From Aurantimonas manganoxydans SI85-9A1 (GTDB lineage: Bacteria > Pseudomonadota > Alphaproteobacteria > Rhizobiales > Rhizobiaceae), in contig NZ_CH672387.1 in NCBI RefSeq assembly GCF_000153465.1, positions 833,180 to 897,179 of the forward strand: a DNA stretch of 64,000 nt. The letters run 5' to 3'. The first letter of the stretch is position 1; every line of letters begins with the position of its first letter. The notes under the pieces are model-generated. The model saw only the letters and a list, made by a program, of their open reading frames with translations. It was not told where the DNA came from and ran no database searches. This document shows, piece after piece, positions 17,026 to 26,417 of this stretch. The translations under genes and the position numbers were made by a program.

Positions 17026-18458
17026 CGGCTGGCCTCCGAAGTTTCGCTGAGACGGTGCGGACGCAGGGGCTCGCAGCGCATCTCGCCGTCGGATGCGGCG
17101 GGATCGCTTCGATCGGCGGCAAGGATCGTGTGATCGCGCTCGCTCTGGAGAGGATAGAGGCTGGCGCCGATGACGACGGTCTTGCCGTCCTCCAGCCGCC
17201 GCTGGCGTTCCAGGCGCGCGTCCATGATCCGGCTCTGCAGGGCGCCGGTCTTCAAGCTGGCAACGATGCCGCCCTCGGCCTCGATCTCGCGGAATTCGTC
17301 CCAGGCGGCCTCGGCGGTCAGGTCGGTCAGCGCCTCGATGCTGCCCGAGCCGGCGGCGGGATCTGCCACCAAGGCGAGGAAACTCTCTTCCTGCAGGATG
17401 ATCTGCAGATTGCGGGCAAGGCGGCGCGCCGCCCGATCGGGCAGGCCGAGCGGCGCGGTGTAGGGCAGGACGGCCAAGCTGTCGGCCCCGCCGGTCCCCG
17501 CGGCGAACGCGGCAATGGTGGCGCGCAGGATGTTGGTATGCGGGTCCATGGCAGCCATCATCCGCCAGGACGTCTCGACATGGATACGGGTCGCAGATGG
17601 CGCCTCCTCGCCGCAGGATTCTAGCAGCTTCGCCCAGAGCAGGCGCAGGGCCCGCAGCTTGGCCGTCTGCTCGAACTGGCGCTGGTCGACGGAGAGGGTG
17701 AAGCCGATCGCGGCGGCGGCATCGGCGACGCTCAGGCCGGCGTCGGTCATCGCGCGCAGGTAATACAGCGCGGTCGCCAGAACGGCGCCCAGTTCCTGCG
17801 CGGCGGTGGCGCCGGCGTCGTGATAGAGGCGACCGTCGGCCTCGGCGACGCGGCCGGTGAAGCCACTGGCGCGCAGCCCCTTGGTGGCGCGGCCGGCATG
17901 GGCCCGGAAGGCGCTCTCGGCACCGGGAAAGCTGCCGCTGATGGCAAAGGGGCCGACTGCATCGAGGCAGAGATCGATCGCCAGCGTCTCGAATGCCTGG
18001 TTCCGCGTCTTCGCCAGCGAACGCAGGGCGTCCACGGCAATCCGGGCGTCCAAATGCGGTTCGATCCGCAGGGAGATCATGGAGAGATCGACGCCGTCGA
18101 GGGCGCGGGCGATCGCCTCCGTCTCCATCGGCAGGCCGAAACCATGGGACGAGGCCGAGCCTGCAAAGACCAGGGAAAGCGCGTTGGCGCCGCCTTCGAG
18201 ATCGGCCAGCGCCTGCTGGTTGGCACGGGCCGGATCGGGGTCGTCGATCCGCTGGACGATCTGCCAGGGACCGGACGTCGCACGTGCGAGCGGCGCGTCG
18301 GTGCGGCGCCCGTAGAGGGGACCGTAGCCGAACCCGTCCTCGGCTGTCGTCACGAGGGATTCGAACGATCGCCCCTTCAGGCCCTTTTCGACGCGCGCTC
18401 GCCAACCGGCTTCGTCAACTTCCGGAAACTCGATGGCTTCGATCGTCAGCGCCGTCAT
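17022..18458 (-). CDS. mutA: Methylmalonyl-CoA mutase, small subunit (short form)
   Basis: Non-catalytic partner subunit of a heterodimeric methylmalonyl-CoA mutase. The 478 residues align by eye to the barrel domain: [80 protein letters not shown] and [12 protein letters not shown]. The sequence ends soon after the barrel, so the degenerate B12-binding domain found at the C-terminus of classical small subunits (around 620-640 residues) is absent. The stop overlaps the mutB start, so the two are coupled. No riboswitch-like B12 box was recognised in the 177 bases upstream. Confidence 0.92.
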   Translation of the reverse strand: MTALTIEAIEFPEVDEAGWRARVEKGLKGRSFESLVTTAEDGFGYGPLYGRRTDAPLARATSGPWQIVQRIDDPDPARANQQALADLEGGANALSLVFAGSASSHGFGLPMETEAIARALDGVDLSMISLRIEPHLDARIAVDALRSLAKTRNQAFETLAIDLCLDAVGPFAISGSFPGAESAFRAHAGRATKGLRASGFTGRVAEADGRLYHDAGATAAQELGAVLATALYYLRAMTDAGLSVADAAAAIGFTLSVDQRQFEQTAKLRALRLLWAKLLESCGEEAPSATRIHVETSWRMMAAMDPHTNILRATIAAFAAGTGGADSLAVLPYTAPLGLPDRAARRLARNLQIILQEESFLALVADPAAGSGSIEALTDLTAEAAWDEFREIEAEGGIVASLKTGALQSRIMDARLERQRRLEDGKTVVIGASLYPLQSERDHTILAADRSDPAASDGEMRCEPLRPHRLSETSEASR

Positions 18459-18635
18459 GGGCCCTCCTCGTGCTGCCTGGTCGCGGCCATCCCCGAAAGG
18501 CGGTCGCGAAGGTTAGGCGGCTGGCTCCCCCACCTGTCCTTCTCATTCGTCCGGCTGCTTCCATAGGCTGTCCGGCCGGGAAACGAAACTGGCGTTGCCA
18601 TGGCGTCTGGCCAGACCCGCGCTTGTCCGTGCGAG

Positions 18636-20363
18636 CTAGTGCGGGATTACGGCGTCGCAGGGCGCTCGCAATTGCCACACCACGCCCGAGACCGCGTAGT
18701 CCATCTCGACCGACCCGTTCAGGCCGCGCGATGTCATCTTCTGGGTGACCAGCGTGCCGAACCCCGAATGCTTGGGCTCGATCACCGGCGGTCCGCCGCT
18801 CTCGCTCCAGGTGATGATGAACTCGGCATCCATCGACCAGGAGATCACGACCTTGCCCTCCGACGTCGAGAGGGCGCCGTATTTGACGGCGTTCGTGGCC
18901 AGTTCGTGCAGGGCGAGGCCGAGGGTCTGGGCAGCCGTCGGGTTCAGCCGGACGGACGGACCGCGAACCTCGATCTGCTCGCCGCCGGCGCCGAAGGCAT
19001 GGAGCTGGGCGTGCACGAGGTCCTTGACCATGGCGCTTTCCCAGGCGCGGCTCGACAGGAGATCGGCCGAGCGGGCCAGCGAACTCAGCGCCTCGGAGAG
19101 GGTCGCCAGGAACTGCGTGGTATCGGCGCTTTCCTTGGCCGCCCGGCGCGCGATGGCGGCGATGAGGGCGTACTGGTTCTTGGCGCGATGGGTCATCTCG
19201 CGCATCAGGAAGCGGTTCTGTTCCTCGGCGTCGCGGCGGGCGCGGGACGCCTGGGCCAGGACCTTCGAAACCTCGGCAACCTCGGCGATGTCGGTGCCGA
19301 TCGTCGCCGCAGGCTCGCCGGCGCCGATGGCGGCAGCCTGCTTGGACAATTGCAGGATCGGCGCGGCGATGCGGCGGCCGAGCAGGATTCCCAGCACGAT
19401 CGAGAACATCAGGAGCACAGTGCCGGCGCTGATCAGCAACAGCCAGGATCGCAGGACGGGCTGTACGATGACCGAGTTGGGCACGGCGAGCGTCGTCGTC
19501 CATCCGGTCAGGCTGGACACGGTGGAGGCTTCGATCAGGTCGCGGCTCATGCGGGCGCCGAGCGTCTCGATGATCGAGGGATTGTCGTAGGAAATGCCCT
19601 GCTGGGCCTCCATCCGGCCTTCGCTGGTGACCGCGGCGAAGACCCGCTTGCCGTTCGAATCCTTGATGATGGCGGACCATTCGCGTGGCAGGTTGCGATC
19701 CGCGATCACCGCGCTGAGCGTATCCGCGGCCTTGCTGATGATCAGGACGTAGGAGACGTCGTTGCCGCGGAACACCGGCACCGCGACATGGAACACGAAG
19801 CGTTCGGAGCGATCGCCGAAGAACACGCCGGACACCGTCGGCTGACGGGTCTGGCGCACCCGATCGACGGTTTCGGTGTAGCTCATGGCGCGGACCGGAG
19901 CCGGATAGGGATCCAGCGTTGAGGCGACGATCCGACCGTTCGGCTCCACCAGCGCGGCATCGGTGTTGGTGGTTTTCAGCGCCGCGACCGTGCGGGCGTG
20001 GAACCCGGCCAGTTCACCCTCGGCCAGAGACGGCGAGGAGGCGAGCACCCGGCCGGTGGTGATCATGCCGTAGATTTCACGATCGACCGCGTTGGAGATG
20101 ATCTCGGCGGTGTCGTTGACCTGAGCGGCGGCGATCTCGCGCTGCTGGGCGGAGAATTGCAGGATCAGGAATGCGCTGAACAGCAGTGCCGGGATCAGTA
20201 CGATGACCGCGAACAGCACCAGATGCGCGAGGAGTGGCGGTCGCCGGAACAGGCGGGAAAGGTTGAACGACCCGGCAGCCCACAAACGCGTCAGGGAAGA
20301 ACGCAGCCGGGACACATGCTGAGGGGTGGCGCCCGGTTCGGCGCTGATCGGGTCAGATGTCAT
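18636..20363 (-). CDS. HWE-family sensor histidine kinase with periplasmic Cache domain
   Basis: A 575-residue membrane kinase. The first transmembrane helix is at about 44-72, a double-Cache-like periplasmic sensor at about 75-300 (EIYGMITTGRVLASSPSLAE, DAALVEPNGRIVASTLDPYP), the second helix at about 304-329, then a HAMP linker. The H-box is MTHRAKNQYALIAAIARRAA with phospho-acceptor His392. The N-box is LHELATNAVKYGAL (485-498). The Trp-x-Glu of HWE kinases is W519-S-E521, followed by SGGPP, and the last motif is SGFGTLVTQKM. Such kinases are common in Hyphomicrobiales and often feed general stress (PhyR-like) or light pathways. No response regulator is adjacent, so the partner is unknown. 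Confidence 0.92.
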   Translation of the reverse strand: MTSDPISAEPGATPQHVSRLRSSLTRLWAAGSFNLSRLFRRPPLLAHLVLFAVIVLIPALLFSAFLILQFSAQQREIAAAQVNDTAEIISNAVDREIYGMITTGRVLASSPSLAEGELAGFHARTVAALKTTNTDAALVEPNGRIVASTLDPYPAPVRAMSYTETVDRVRQTRQPTVSGVFFGDRSERFVFHVAVPVFRGNDVSYVLIISKAADTLSAVIADRNLPREWSAIIKDSNGKRVFAAVTSEGRMEAQQGISYDNPSIIETLGARMSRDLIEASTVSSLTGWTTTLAVPNSVIVQPVLRSWLLLISAGTVLLMFSIVLGILLGRRIAAPILQLSKQAAAIGAGEPAATIGTDIAEVAEVSKVLAQASRARRDAEEQNRFLMREMTHRAKNQYALIAAIARRAAKESADTTQFLATLSEALSSLARSADLLSSRAWESAMVKDLVHAQLHAFGAGGEQIEVRGPSVRLNPTAAQTLGLALHELATNAVKYGALSTSEGKVVISWSMDAEFIITWSESGGPPVIEPKHSGFGTLVTQKMTSRGLNGSVEMDYAVSGVVWQLRAPCDAVIPH

Positions 20364-20542
20364 TCAAGGACCTCGCTCCCCCCGATGACGCTGTGTTCCT
20401 TCGACACGGCCACATTTCCGTTGTTCGCCAAGACCATAGGCGAAGGCAACGGCTTTATCCAGCGCGCGGCTGGCGGTCTGCGCGGAAAGGTGGCCGGCCC
20501 GTAACGAGGTCGGCCACATCATGGCGTCCGGGGAACTGCCGC

Positions 20543-20917
20543 TCAGATATACTGCGACAGGCCGGGCACGGAGGAGAGGGCCTTGTCGACGGTCTCCGGG
20601 TCGGTCTGGGTCTTGGCGAAAGCCACCAGCTCGCGCGCCACGGTCTGGATCTCGCCCATGCCGAGGCCGAGGCCCATGAGCTTGGAGCCGAGGCCCATGA
20701 TGCCGCCACCGAGCATGCCGCCCATCAGCCCGCCGCTGCCGCCTTCGCCGGCGGTCGCCATCGCGTCTTCGGCGCCAGGCGTCTCGGCGATCATCTTGCC
20801 GACGGCCGGATCGTCCCCTTCGGCCTTCACGAAGGCGAGGATATGCCCGACGGCCTTCTGGGCGGCGGCTTCATCGATACCGGTTTCGGCGGCAATCTTG
20901 GCGAACAACTCGTGCAT
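20543..20917 (-). CDS. Small protein with Gly/Met-rich middle, DUF2267-like
   Basis: A 124-residue cytoplasmic protein. An N-terminal helical part (1-50, ETGIDEAAAQKAVGHILAFV) and a C-terminal helical part (89-124, TVARELVAFAKTQTDPETVD) resemble DUF2267-type helical repeats. Between them, residues 57-88 are very rich in Gly, Met and Leu, alternating in GLMGGMLGGG and MGLGLGMG patterns. The middle could be a flexible linker, a membrane-associating hairpin, or a self-assembly element. No function is known to me. It lies downstream of nothing obvious on its strand and is divergent from the DUF853 ATPase gene, 199 bases away. The coding call is supported by a strong stop-free frame with typical third-position GC. 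Confidence 0.7.
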   Translation of the reverse strand: MHELFAKIAAETGIDEAAAQKAVGHILAFVKAEGDDPAVGKMIAETPGAEDAMATAGEGGSGGLMGGMLGGGIMGLGSKLMGLGLGMGEIQTVARELVAFAKTQTDPETVDKALSSVPGLSQYI

Positions 20918-21116
20918 GGATGGTCCTCTTGGATCGGAGGCTCTGCCCCGGACATGCCGCTAAAGACCGGCCCTTGCGGGGTCGGCGCGAATCAGCGGGA
21001 CTTTGGCAAAGCCGGCGGGGGCGCGCAATTGCAATCGGCGACGGCGCCCTGATGTGCGCTTGTGTCGCCAGAAGACCGGCATGTAAGCTCCGGCCTCCGC
21101 AAGAGGGGGACGCCGC

Positions 21117-22787
21117 ATGCTCGAAGACGGTCGGATATATCTGGGATCCAGCCGCGACCCGAAGGACGCGATCAAGAAGGGCGAGTATCTCGACCTGACA
21201 CGCGCCAATCGCCACGGCCTGGTGACGGGGGCAACCGGTACCGGCAAGACGGTGACCCTGCAGATATTGGCGGAAGGGTTTTCGGAGGCCGGCGTGCCGG
21301 TGTTCTGCTCCGACATCAAGGGCGATCTGTCCGGCGTGTCGCAGCGCGGCGAGGGGAAGGATTTCCTCGTCGCCCGGGCTGAGGCCATCGGTCTCGATCC
21401 CTATTACCACGACCTCTATCCCGTCGTGTTCTGGGATGTCTTCGGCAAGAAGGGTCACCCGATCCGCGCGACCATCTCCGAGATGGGGCCGCTCCTGCTG
21501 TCGCGGCTGATGAACCTGTCGGACGCGCAGGAAGGCGTTCTCAACATCGTCTTCAAGATCGCCGACGAGGAGGGGATGCTGCTCCTCGACCTCAAGGATC
21601 TGCAGGCGATGCTGGCCCATGTGGCCGAGAATGCCGACGATGTCTCGAAGCTCTACGGCAATGTCGCCAAGGCTTCGGTCGGCGCGATCCAGCGGTCGCT
21701 GCTGGTCCTGGAACAGCAGGGGGCGGAGAATTTCTTCGGCGAGCCGGCACTGGCGATCGCCGACCTGATGCGCACGGACCGGGACGGGCGCGGCATCGTC
21801 AACATGCTGGCCGCCGACCAGCTGATGATGAATCCACGGCTCTATGCGACCTTCCTGCTCTGGCTGCTATCGGAGCTGTTCGAGGAACTGCCGGAGGTCG
21901 GGGACCCGGACAAGCCGAAGCTCGTCTTCTTCTTCGACGAGGCGCATCTGCTGTTCGACGACGCGCCGAAGATCCTCGTCGACCGGGTCGAGCAGGTGGT
22001 GAAGCTGATCCGATCCAAGGGCGTCGGCGTGTATTTCGTGACGCAGAACCCGCTCGACATGCCCGAGGGCGTGCTGGCGCAGCTCGGCAACCGGGTTCAG
22101 CACGCGCTGCGGGCCTATACGCCGCGCGAGCAGAAGGCCGTGCGCACGGCGGCCGAGACCTTCCGCCCGAACCCGGAATTCGACTGTTTCGAGGCCATCA
22201 CCAAGCTCGGCGTCGGCGAGGCCCTGGTCTCGACGCTCGACAAGAAGGGCGTGCCCTCCATGGTCGAGCGTACGCTCATCCGTCCGCCGGCCGGCCGGCT
22301 CGGTCCGGTGACTGAGGCGGAGCGGGCGCAAACGATGGCGAAGAGCCCGGTCGCGGGCCAGTACGACCACGCCGTCGATCGGGAATCGGCCTATGAGATG
22401 CTGATCGGCCGGGCCGAGGATCAGCTCGCGCAGGAAGAAGAGCAGCGCCGGCTGGAAGCCGAGCGGAAGGAAGAAGCGGCACGGCGCGCCGATGCCGCGC
22501 GCCGCCGTGAAGAGGAAGAGCGGGACGCGCCGCCGCCTCGCCGGACGCGGACCGGTTTCCAGCTTCCCGATTTCGGCCTTGGCGGCGACGGCCGCGACGA
22601 CACCCAGGAGGTGGAGGAGGCAGAGCCCGCACCGCGCCGCCGCTCGGCGCCCCGTCGGCGTTCGTCGGGCTATCAGCGTCAGACCGTTACCGAGACCATC
22701 ATGAAGCAGGTCGGCCGCACGGTTGCCTCGACGGTGACCCGGGCGATCCTGCGCGGCGTTCTCGGCAGCCTGAAACGCGGGAAGTGA
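21117..22787 (+). CDS. HerA-like ATPase, DUF853 (YjgR) family
   Basis: A 556-residue P-loop ATPase of the FtsK/HerA superfamily. Walker A is GATGTGKT (38-45), Walker B is [14 protein letters not shown] near 280, with a sensor segment [20 protein letters not shown] and an arginine-finger-like [12 protein letters not shown]. Residues about 420-475 are a charged Glu/Arg coiled coil and the C-terminal 80 residues are low-complexity and basic, ending in a helix [13 protein letters not shown]. The biological role of this family is not established; DNA translocation is inferred from the fold only. The start ATG at 21117 gives the usual [11 protein letters not shown]-terminus. The downstream TM2 gene may be in the same transcript. 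Confidence 0.9.
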   Translation: MLEDGRIYLGSSRDPKDAIKKGEYLDLTRANRHGLVTGATGTGKTVTLQILAEGFSEAGVPVFCSDIKGDLSGVSQRGEGKDFLVARAEAIGLDPYYHDLYPVVFWDVFGKKGHPIRATISEMGPLLLSRLMNLSDAQEGVLNIVFKIADEEGMLLLDLKDLQAMLAHVAENADDVSKLYGNVAKASVGAIQRSLLVLEQQGAENFFGEPALAIADLMRTDRDGRGIVNMLAADQLMMNPRLYATFLLWLLSELFEELPEVGDPDKPKLVFFFDEAHLLFDDAPKILVDRVEQVVKLIRSKGVGVYFVTQNPLDMPEGVLAQLGNRVQHALRAYTPREQKAVRTAAETFRPNPEFDCFEAITKLGVGEALVSTLDKKGVPSMVERTLIRPPAGRLGPVTEAERAQTMAKSPVAGQYDHAVDRESAYEMLIGRAEDQLAQEEEQRRLEAERKEEAARRADAARRREEEERDAPPPRRTRTGFQLPDFGLGGDGRDDTQEVEEAEPAPRRRSAPRRRSSGYQRQTVTETIMKQVGRTVASTVTRAILRGVLGSLKRGK

Positions 22788-22899
22788 CGCGACAGAAGTG
22801 ATGCGCCTTGTCCGCGGCGGCGTCGGGACCAGGGCGGCAACTTTCAAACCGGCGCGCCCGTCCCCATCTGTCAGGCGACGCGGAATGGAAGGAATGGGC

Positions 22900-23139
22900 A
22901 TGAACCGGAAGTCGACACTCGCATCCTACATCCTCTGGCTTCTCTGTTTTGCCGGGATTTGCGGGCTGCACCGGTTCTATCTCGGCCGGCCCTGGACCGG
23001 ATTGCTGTGGCTCCTGACCCTCGGTCTGCTCGGCATCGGGCAGATCGTCGACCTCTTCCTGATCCCGGGCATGGTCCGCGAGGAAAATCTCGAAAGCCGC
23101 ATCGACATGATGGAGCGCGAGCGGGGCCGTCTGTCGTAA
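22900..23139 (+). CDS. TM2-domain membrane protein
   Basis: A 79-residue protein with the TM2 layout: a first helix (SYILWLLCFAGICGLHRFYL), the characteristic GLHRFYLGRPWTGLLWLLT turn, and a second helix (LGLLGIGQIVDLFLIPGMV), then a charged tail. TM2 proteins are small inner-membrane proteins of unknown general role. Three in-frame ATGs occur at 22885, 22894 and 22900; the strong GGAAGGA at 22887-22893 lies six bases before 22900, which decides the start. It follows the DUF853 gene on the same strand by about 110 bases. Confidence 0.88.
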   Translation: MNRKSTLASYILWLLCFAGICGLHRFYLGRPWTGLLWLLTLGLLGIGQIVDLFLIPGMVREENLESRIDMMERERGRLS

Positions 23140-23148
23140 GACGTTCGG

Positions 23149-23168
23149 GGCGGCGCAGATGCGCCGCC
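23149..23168. terminator. Hairpin between convergent TM2 and Rieske-reductase genes
   Basis: GGCGGCGC (23149-23156) pairs with GCGCCGCC (23161-23168) around AGAT, within the 42-base gap between two convergent genes. The T-tract is poor on both sides, so termination is inferred mainly from position. Confidence 0.45.
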
Positions 23169-23181
23169 GTTCCGTCAGGGG

Positions 23182-24753
23182 TCAGTTCAGCAGCCTTGCG
23201 GGTTGCCAGTCGACCGCTGCCAGATCCGCAACGGCCGGCGTGCGGTCGCTCAGCATGACCGCATGCAGGTCGGCCGTCGTATCGGCCTTGCCCCGACCCA
23301 GTGCCGCCACGACGCGGCCAGCGACGATGTAGAAGGCGGTGTAGTTGCCCGCTTCGAGATCGCCTTCGATGTGGATGTCGTCGTAGCTTCGGGCGTTTCC
23401 GACATAGTGGATCGGACCGTACTGGGCCGACCAGAAGAACGGCACACCGTCGAAGGTGCCGGCTTCGCCGAGCATCGCTGCGGCGGCGTGGCGACCATGC
23501 TGCTCGGCGACCCGCCAATGCTCAATGCGCGTGCTGTAGTTCCGCCCCGCCAGCGGAAAGTTTGCCACGTCGCCGCCGGCAAACAGGCTCGCATCTACCG
23601 ACAGATCGGCGGCGACATCGAGCCCGCCTTCAATGTCGTCGCCAAAAATCTCCAGACGAGGACTGGCGCCAACGGCGATGAGCACGACGTCAGCCGGGAT
23701 GCGGGTGCCGTCAGCCAAATGAACCGTCTCGACCTTGCCGTGCTTCTCTTCCAGTTCGGAGACGACCGAGTTGGTGCGCAGATCGACGCCTTTGGCGCGG
23801 TGCTGGGCTGCGATCTGGCCGGCTACCGCCTCCCCGAACTTCGAGGCGAAGGGCAGGGTCTCGCGGGAGATCAAGGTGACGGTCTTGCCGTTCTGGATGA
23901 GACCGGCCGCGACTTCCATGCCGATGAAGCCGGAGCCGATGATGACGATCCGGTTGGCGGCATCGACGGCGCCCTTGATCGCCTTGGCGTCATCGTGGCT
24001 GCGCAACGTGAAGACGTTTGGCAGGCCGGCATTGTCGAGCGGGAGCGTGCCCGCGCGGCTGCCCGGCGCGGCGAAGCACTTGTCGTAGACGAGACCGGCA
24101 TTGACGCCGTCCTTGTCGCGAAACTGGATGGTCCGCGTGGCGCGGTCGATCCGCGCGACCGGCTCGGTCATCCGCTCCACCCCGATCGCGTCGAGCCCGC
24201 CATCGCCAAGAAGCGGCAGGTCGGCGTCGGATTTTTTGCCCTGCATGTAGGCCTTGGACAGATCGGTGCGGTCGTAGGGCGGTTCGCCTTCGTCGCCGAA
24301 CAAGACGATACGGCCGTCGAAACCGCGGCGCACCAATTCCTGGGCGCATGCAACGCCGGCAGCCCCGGCACCCACGATGGCGAAGAGACGGTCACCGCCC
24401 GCCTTGCGCGCCGCGGGATCCACCTCGGGCCGATGGACGCTGGCGCCCTCGGGAATGTCGACATGGACCCGGCCTGCGGCGATCTCGGTGGAGAAATGGT
24501 TGAGGCAGCCCTGTCCCGGCGGCTCGATGTGGTCGCCACTGGTCAGGTCGAAGATGGCATGATGCCAAGGACAGATGACCCGGCTGCCAATGCGGGTCCC
24601 GTTCTTCAGCGGCGCGCCCTTGTGCGTGCAGATCGCGCCCGTGGCGTGAACCGTATCGCCGTCGCGGATGAGCAGCACCTTCAGGCCGTCAATCTCGACT
24701 TCGGTCATGCCGGTTTCAGGCAGGTCGGCGAGTGCACAGACGTCATGTTTCAT
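23182..24753 (-). CDS. FAD/NAD(P)-dependent oxidoreductase with N-terminal Rieske domain (AIFL-like)
   Basis: A 523-residue fusion of a Rieske [2Fe-2S] domain (1-105) and a ferredoxin-reductase/AIF-type flavoprotein (about 120-520). Rieske ligands are C42-T-H44 in CTHKGAPL and C61-PW-H64 in CPWHHAIF. The FAD-binding GxGxxG is VGAGAAGVACA near 127, the NAD-binding one is IIGSGFIGMEVAAGL near 270, and the second FAD motif is SLFAGGDVANFP near 410. It probably passes electrons between NAD(P)H, flavin and the Rieske centre; the final acceptor is unknown. The ATG at 24753 (MKHDVCALADLP) has AAGGGA ten bases upstream. An in-frame extension to 24858 would run into the terminator of the upstream gene and is rejected. 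Confidence 0.92.
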   Translation of the reverse strand: MKHDVCALADLPETGMTEVEIDGLKVLLIRDGDTVHATGAICTHKGAPLKNGTRIGSRVICPWHHAIFDLTSGDHIEPPGQGCLNHFSTEIAAGRVHVDIPEGASVHRPEVDPAARKAGGDRLFAIVGAGAAGVACAQELVRRGFDGRIVLFGDEGEPPYDRTDLSKAYMQGKKSDADLPLLGDGGLDAIGVERMTEPVARIDRATRTIQFRDKDGVNAGLVYDKCFAAPGSRAGTLPLDNAGLPNVFTLRSHDDAKAIKGAVDAANRIVIIGSGFIGMEVAAGLIQNGKTVTLISRETLPFASKFGEAVAGQIAAQHRAKGVDLRTNSVVSELEEKHGKVETVHLADGTRIPADVVLIAVGASPRLEIFGDDIEGGLDVAADLSVDASLFAGGDVANFPLAGRNYSTRIEHWRVAEQHGRHAAAAMLGEAGTFDGVPFFWSAQYGPIHYVGNARSYDDIHIEGDLEAGNYTAFYIVAGRVVAALGRGKADTTADLHAVMLSDRTPAVADLAAVDWQPARLLN

Positions 24754-24856
24754 GGAAATGCGGTCCCTTGGCCGGATCTGGAAGCCTTCCAGCCAACGGA
24801 GGGCAAATGCGGACGTTCCGTCCGCGACCTCGGGCCGCGGCAGTGAACCGAAAAGC

Positions 24857-24891
24857 AAAAGGGGCGAGCGGTTCGGCCGCTCGCCCCTTTT
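24857..24891 (-). terminator. Strong rho-independent terminator after the L,D-transpeptidase gene
   Basis: A perfect 15-bp stem, AAAAGGGGCGAGCGG (24857-24871) with CCGCTCGCCCCTTTT (24877-24891), around a TTCGG loop. The stem has T runs on either strand. It lies just past the transpeptidase stop on the minus strand and ahead of the Rieske-reductase gene, separating the two. Confidence 0.92.
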
Positions 24892-24915
24892 GTCAGAAGA
24901 GAATTCGTTCTGCGA

Positions 24916-25620
24916 TCACGCCACGAGACCGCCCTGGCGAACCAGAACCGGCGAACCTGATGGAACGCGGTCATACAGGTCGATGATGTCCTGGTTCATG
25001 AAGCGGATGCAGCCCGAGGAGCCCGACGTGCCGATGGTCCAGTATTCCGGCGACCCGTGCAGGCGATACAGCGTGTCCTTGCCGTTCTGGAACAGATAGA
25101 GCGCGCGCGCTCCCAGCGGGTTACCGATGCCGGGCTCCATGCCGTCGGCATATTGTGCCAGCTCCGGCTTGCGGGCGATCATCTCCTTCGGCGGAGTCCA
25201 GGTCGGCCACTTCTTCTTCCACTGGATCTTGGCCCGGCCCGACCAACCGAAGCCTTCGCGACCGACGCCGACGCCGTAGCGCATGGCACGGCCGCCGGGC
25301 TGGACGACATAGGCAAACTTGTTGGCGGTATCGACAACGACCGTGCCGGGCTTCTCGCCGGTCGGATCGGCGACTTCCTGCCGGTAGTAGATCGGATCGA
25401 CGCGGCTCAGATCGATGGCCGGAATCCGGTAGCCTTCATCCACCAGGGCGTCGTACATGGCGCGATACCGTGCCGGAGCGCCGCCCTGCGGCGCGGGGTA
25501 GGGGGGGACGGAGGCGATGCGCGCGCGCGAGCCGCTGGTGCAACCGGCGGCAAGTGCAGTCGCGCCGATGCCGAAGCCCAGAAGCAGCCTGCGCCGCGAG
25601 AAATGTGCGGAATTTTCCAT
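24916..25620 (-). CDS. L,D-transpeptidase (YkuD/ErfK) lipoprotein
   Basis: Periplasmic cysteine transpeptidase that cross-links peptidoglycan or attaches proteins to it. The 234-residue precursor has an SRRRLLLGFGIGATALAAGC signal: twin-arginine-like start plus a lipobox whose acylated Cys would be C27. The YkuD catalytic motif is near the C-terminus: H188 in RLHGSPEYW, then S202-G-C204-IRF with C204 as nucleophile. The IGNPLGARALYLF strand upstream of the motif is also typical. It is preceded on its strand by the haloacid dehalogenase gene 134 bases away and ends in a strong hairpin terminator. Whether it makes 3-3 cross-links or anchors a lipoprotein cannot be told here. Confidence 0.93.
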   Translation of the reverse strand: MENSAHFSRRRLLLGFGIGATALAAGCTSGSRARIASVPPYPAPQGGAPARYRAMYDALVDEGYRIPAIDLSRVDPIYYRQEVADPTGEKPGTVVVDTANKFAYVVQPGGRAMRYGVGVGREGFGWSGRAKIQWKKKWPTWTPPKEMIARKPELAQYADGMEPGIGNPLGARALYLFQNGKDTLYRLHGSPEYWTIGTSGSSGCIRFMNQDIIDLYDRVPSGSPVLVRQGGLVA

Positions 25621-25754
25621 TGTGGTCCAGCCTTCGATTTTTCTGGCGGGATCGATAGACGCGCCCCGCTTTTTGTCATTCGCAGGCTAAACTTGCGTAC
25701 TTCGGAGAGGTTCCGAAGCCATCACAGCTGTTTGACCAGGAAGGAGAACGCCGC

Positions 25755-26417
25755 TCAAACGAGTTTCGGCAAATCCCGCAGATCGGGCAGGACCCCGCTC
25801 GGCTGCAGGTCCAGATATTCGTCCGGTTCGCCGCCGCGGTTGATCCAGACCGTATGGAAGCCGAAGGCGGTCGCGCCGGCGATGTCCCAGCGGTTGGAAG
25901 ACTGAAACGAGACCGCATCCGGGTAAAGCCGGAAGTGCGTCGTCACCAGATCGTACATGGCGGGCGCCGCCTTGTAGGTCCCGCAATCCTCGGCGGAAAA
26001 GACGATGTCGAAGACGTCGTCGAGACCGGCGGAGCGAACGGCGCGCGTCAGCATGTCGCGGGAGCCGTTGGACAGGATCGCCAGACGGGCGCCGCGGTCG
26101 CGCAGGGCGCGCAGCGTCGAGGGCACTTCCTCGAAGGTGTCGAGGTCCCGGTATGCTTCCAAGAGACGACCGCGCAGGGTCGGATCGGCTGTGGGGACCT
26201 TCTGAAATGCGTAGTCGAGCGCGTCTTCCGTCAGATCCCAGAAATTGCGATGGGTGCCGCCCATCAGGCTGCGCACCCAGGAATATTCCAGCTGCTTGCG
26301 GCGCCAGATGTCCGCCAGCAGACGTCCGTCCTCGCCAATCTCACCTGCCAGGCGAGCGACGGCGGCGCCGGTGTCGAACAGCGTGCCATAGGCGTCGAAC
26401 ACATAGACTGAATGCAA
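25755..26417 (-). CDS. Haloacid dehalogenase, type II
   Basis: HAD-superfamily hydrolase of the L-2-haloacid dehalogenase type, 220 residues. The nucleophile Asp is in YVFDAYGTLFDTG (about residue 7), the second motif is LAILSNGSRDML, the Lys is in CGTYKAAPAMYDL, and the C-terminal acid motif is SSNRWDIAGATAFGF. The reading frame has no ATG at the conserved N-terminus. The proposed start is the TTG at 26417, with GAGGGAG about six bases upstream; extension to 26504 adds non-conserved sequence. Physiological substrate may be a 2-haloacid or another small phosphate or acid. Confidence in the family is high, in true dehalogenase activity moderate. Confidence 0.88.
   Translation of the reverse strand: MHSVYVFDAYGTLFDTGAAVARLAGEIGEDGRLLADIWRRKQLEYSWVRSLMGGTHRNFWDLTEDALDYAFQKVPTADPTLRGRLLEAYRDLDTFEEVPSTLRALRDRGARLAILSNGSRDMLTRAVRSAGLDDVFDIVFSAEDCGTYKAAPAMYDLVTTHFRLYPDAVSFQSSNRWDIAGATAFGFHTVWINRGGEPDEYLDLQPSGVLPDLRDLPKLV

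Noticed and set aside
18459-18635. Possible B12 riboswitch ahead of mutA
   Set aside because: No B12-box-like core or compact leader structure could be recognised.
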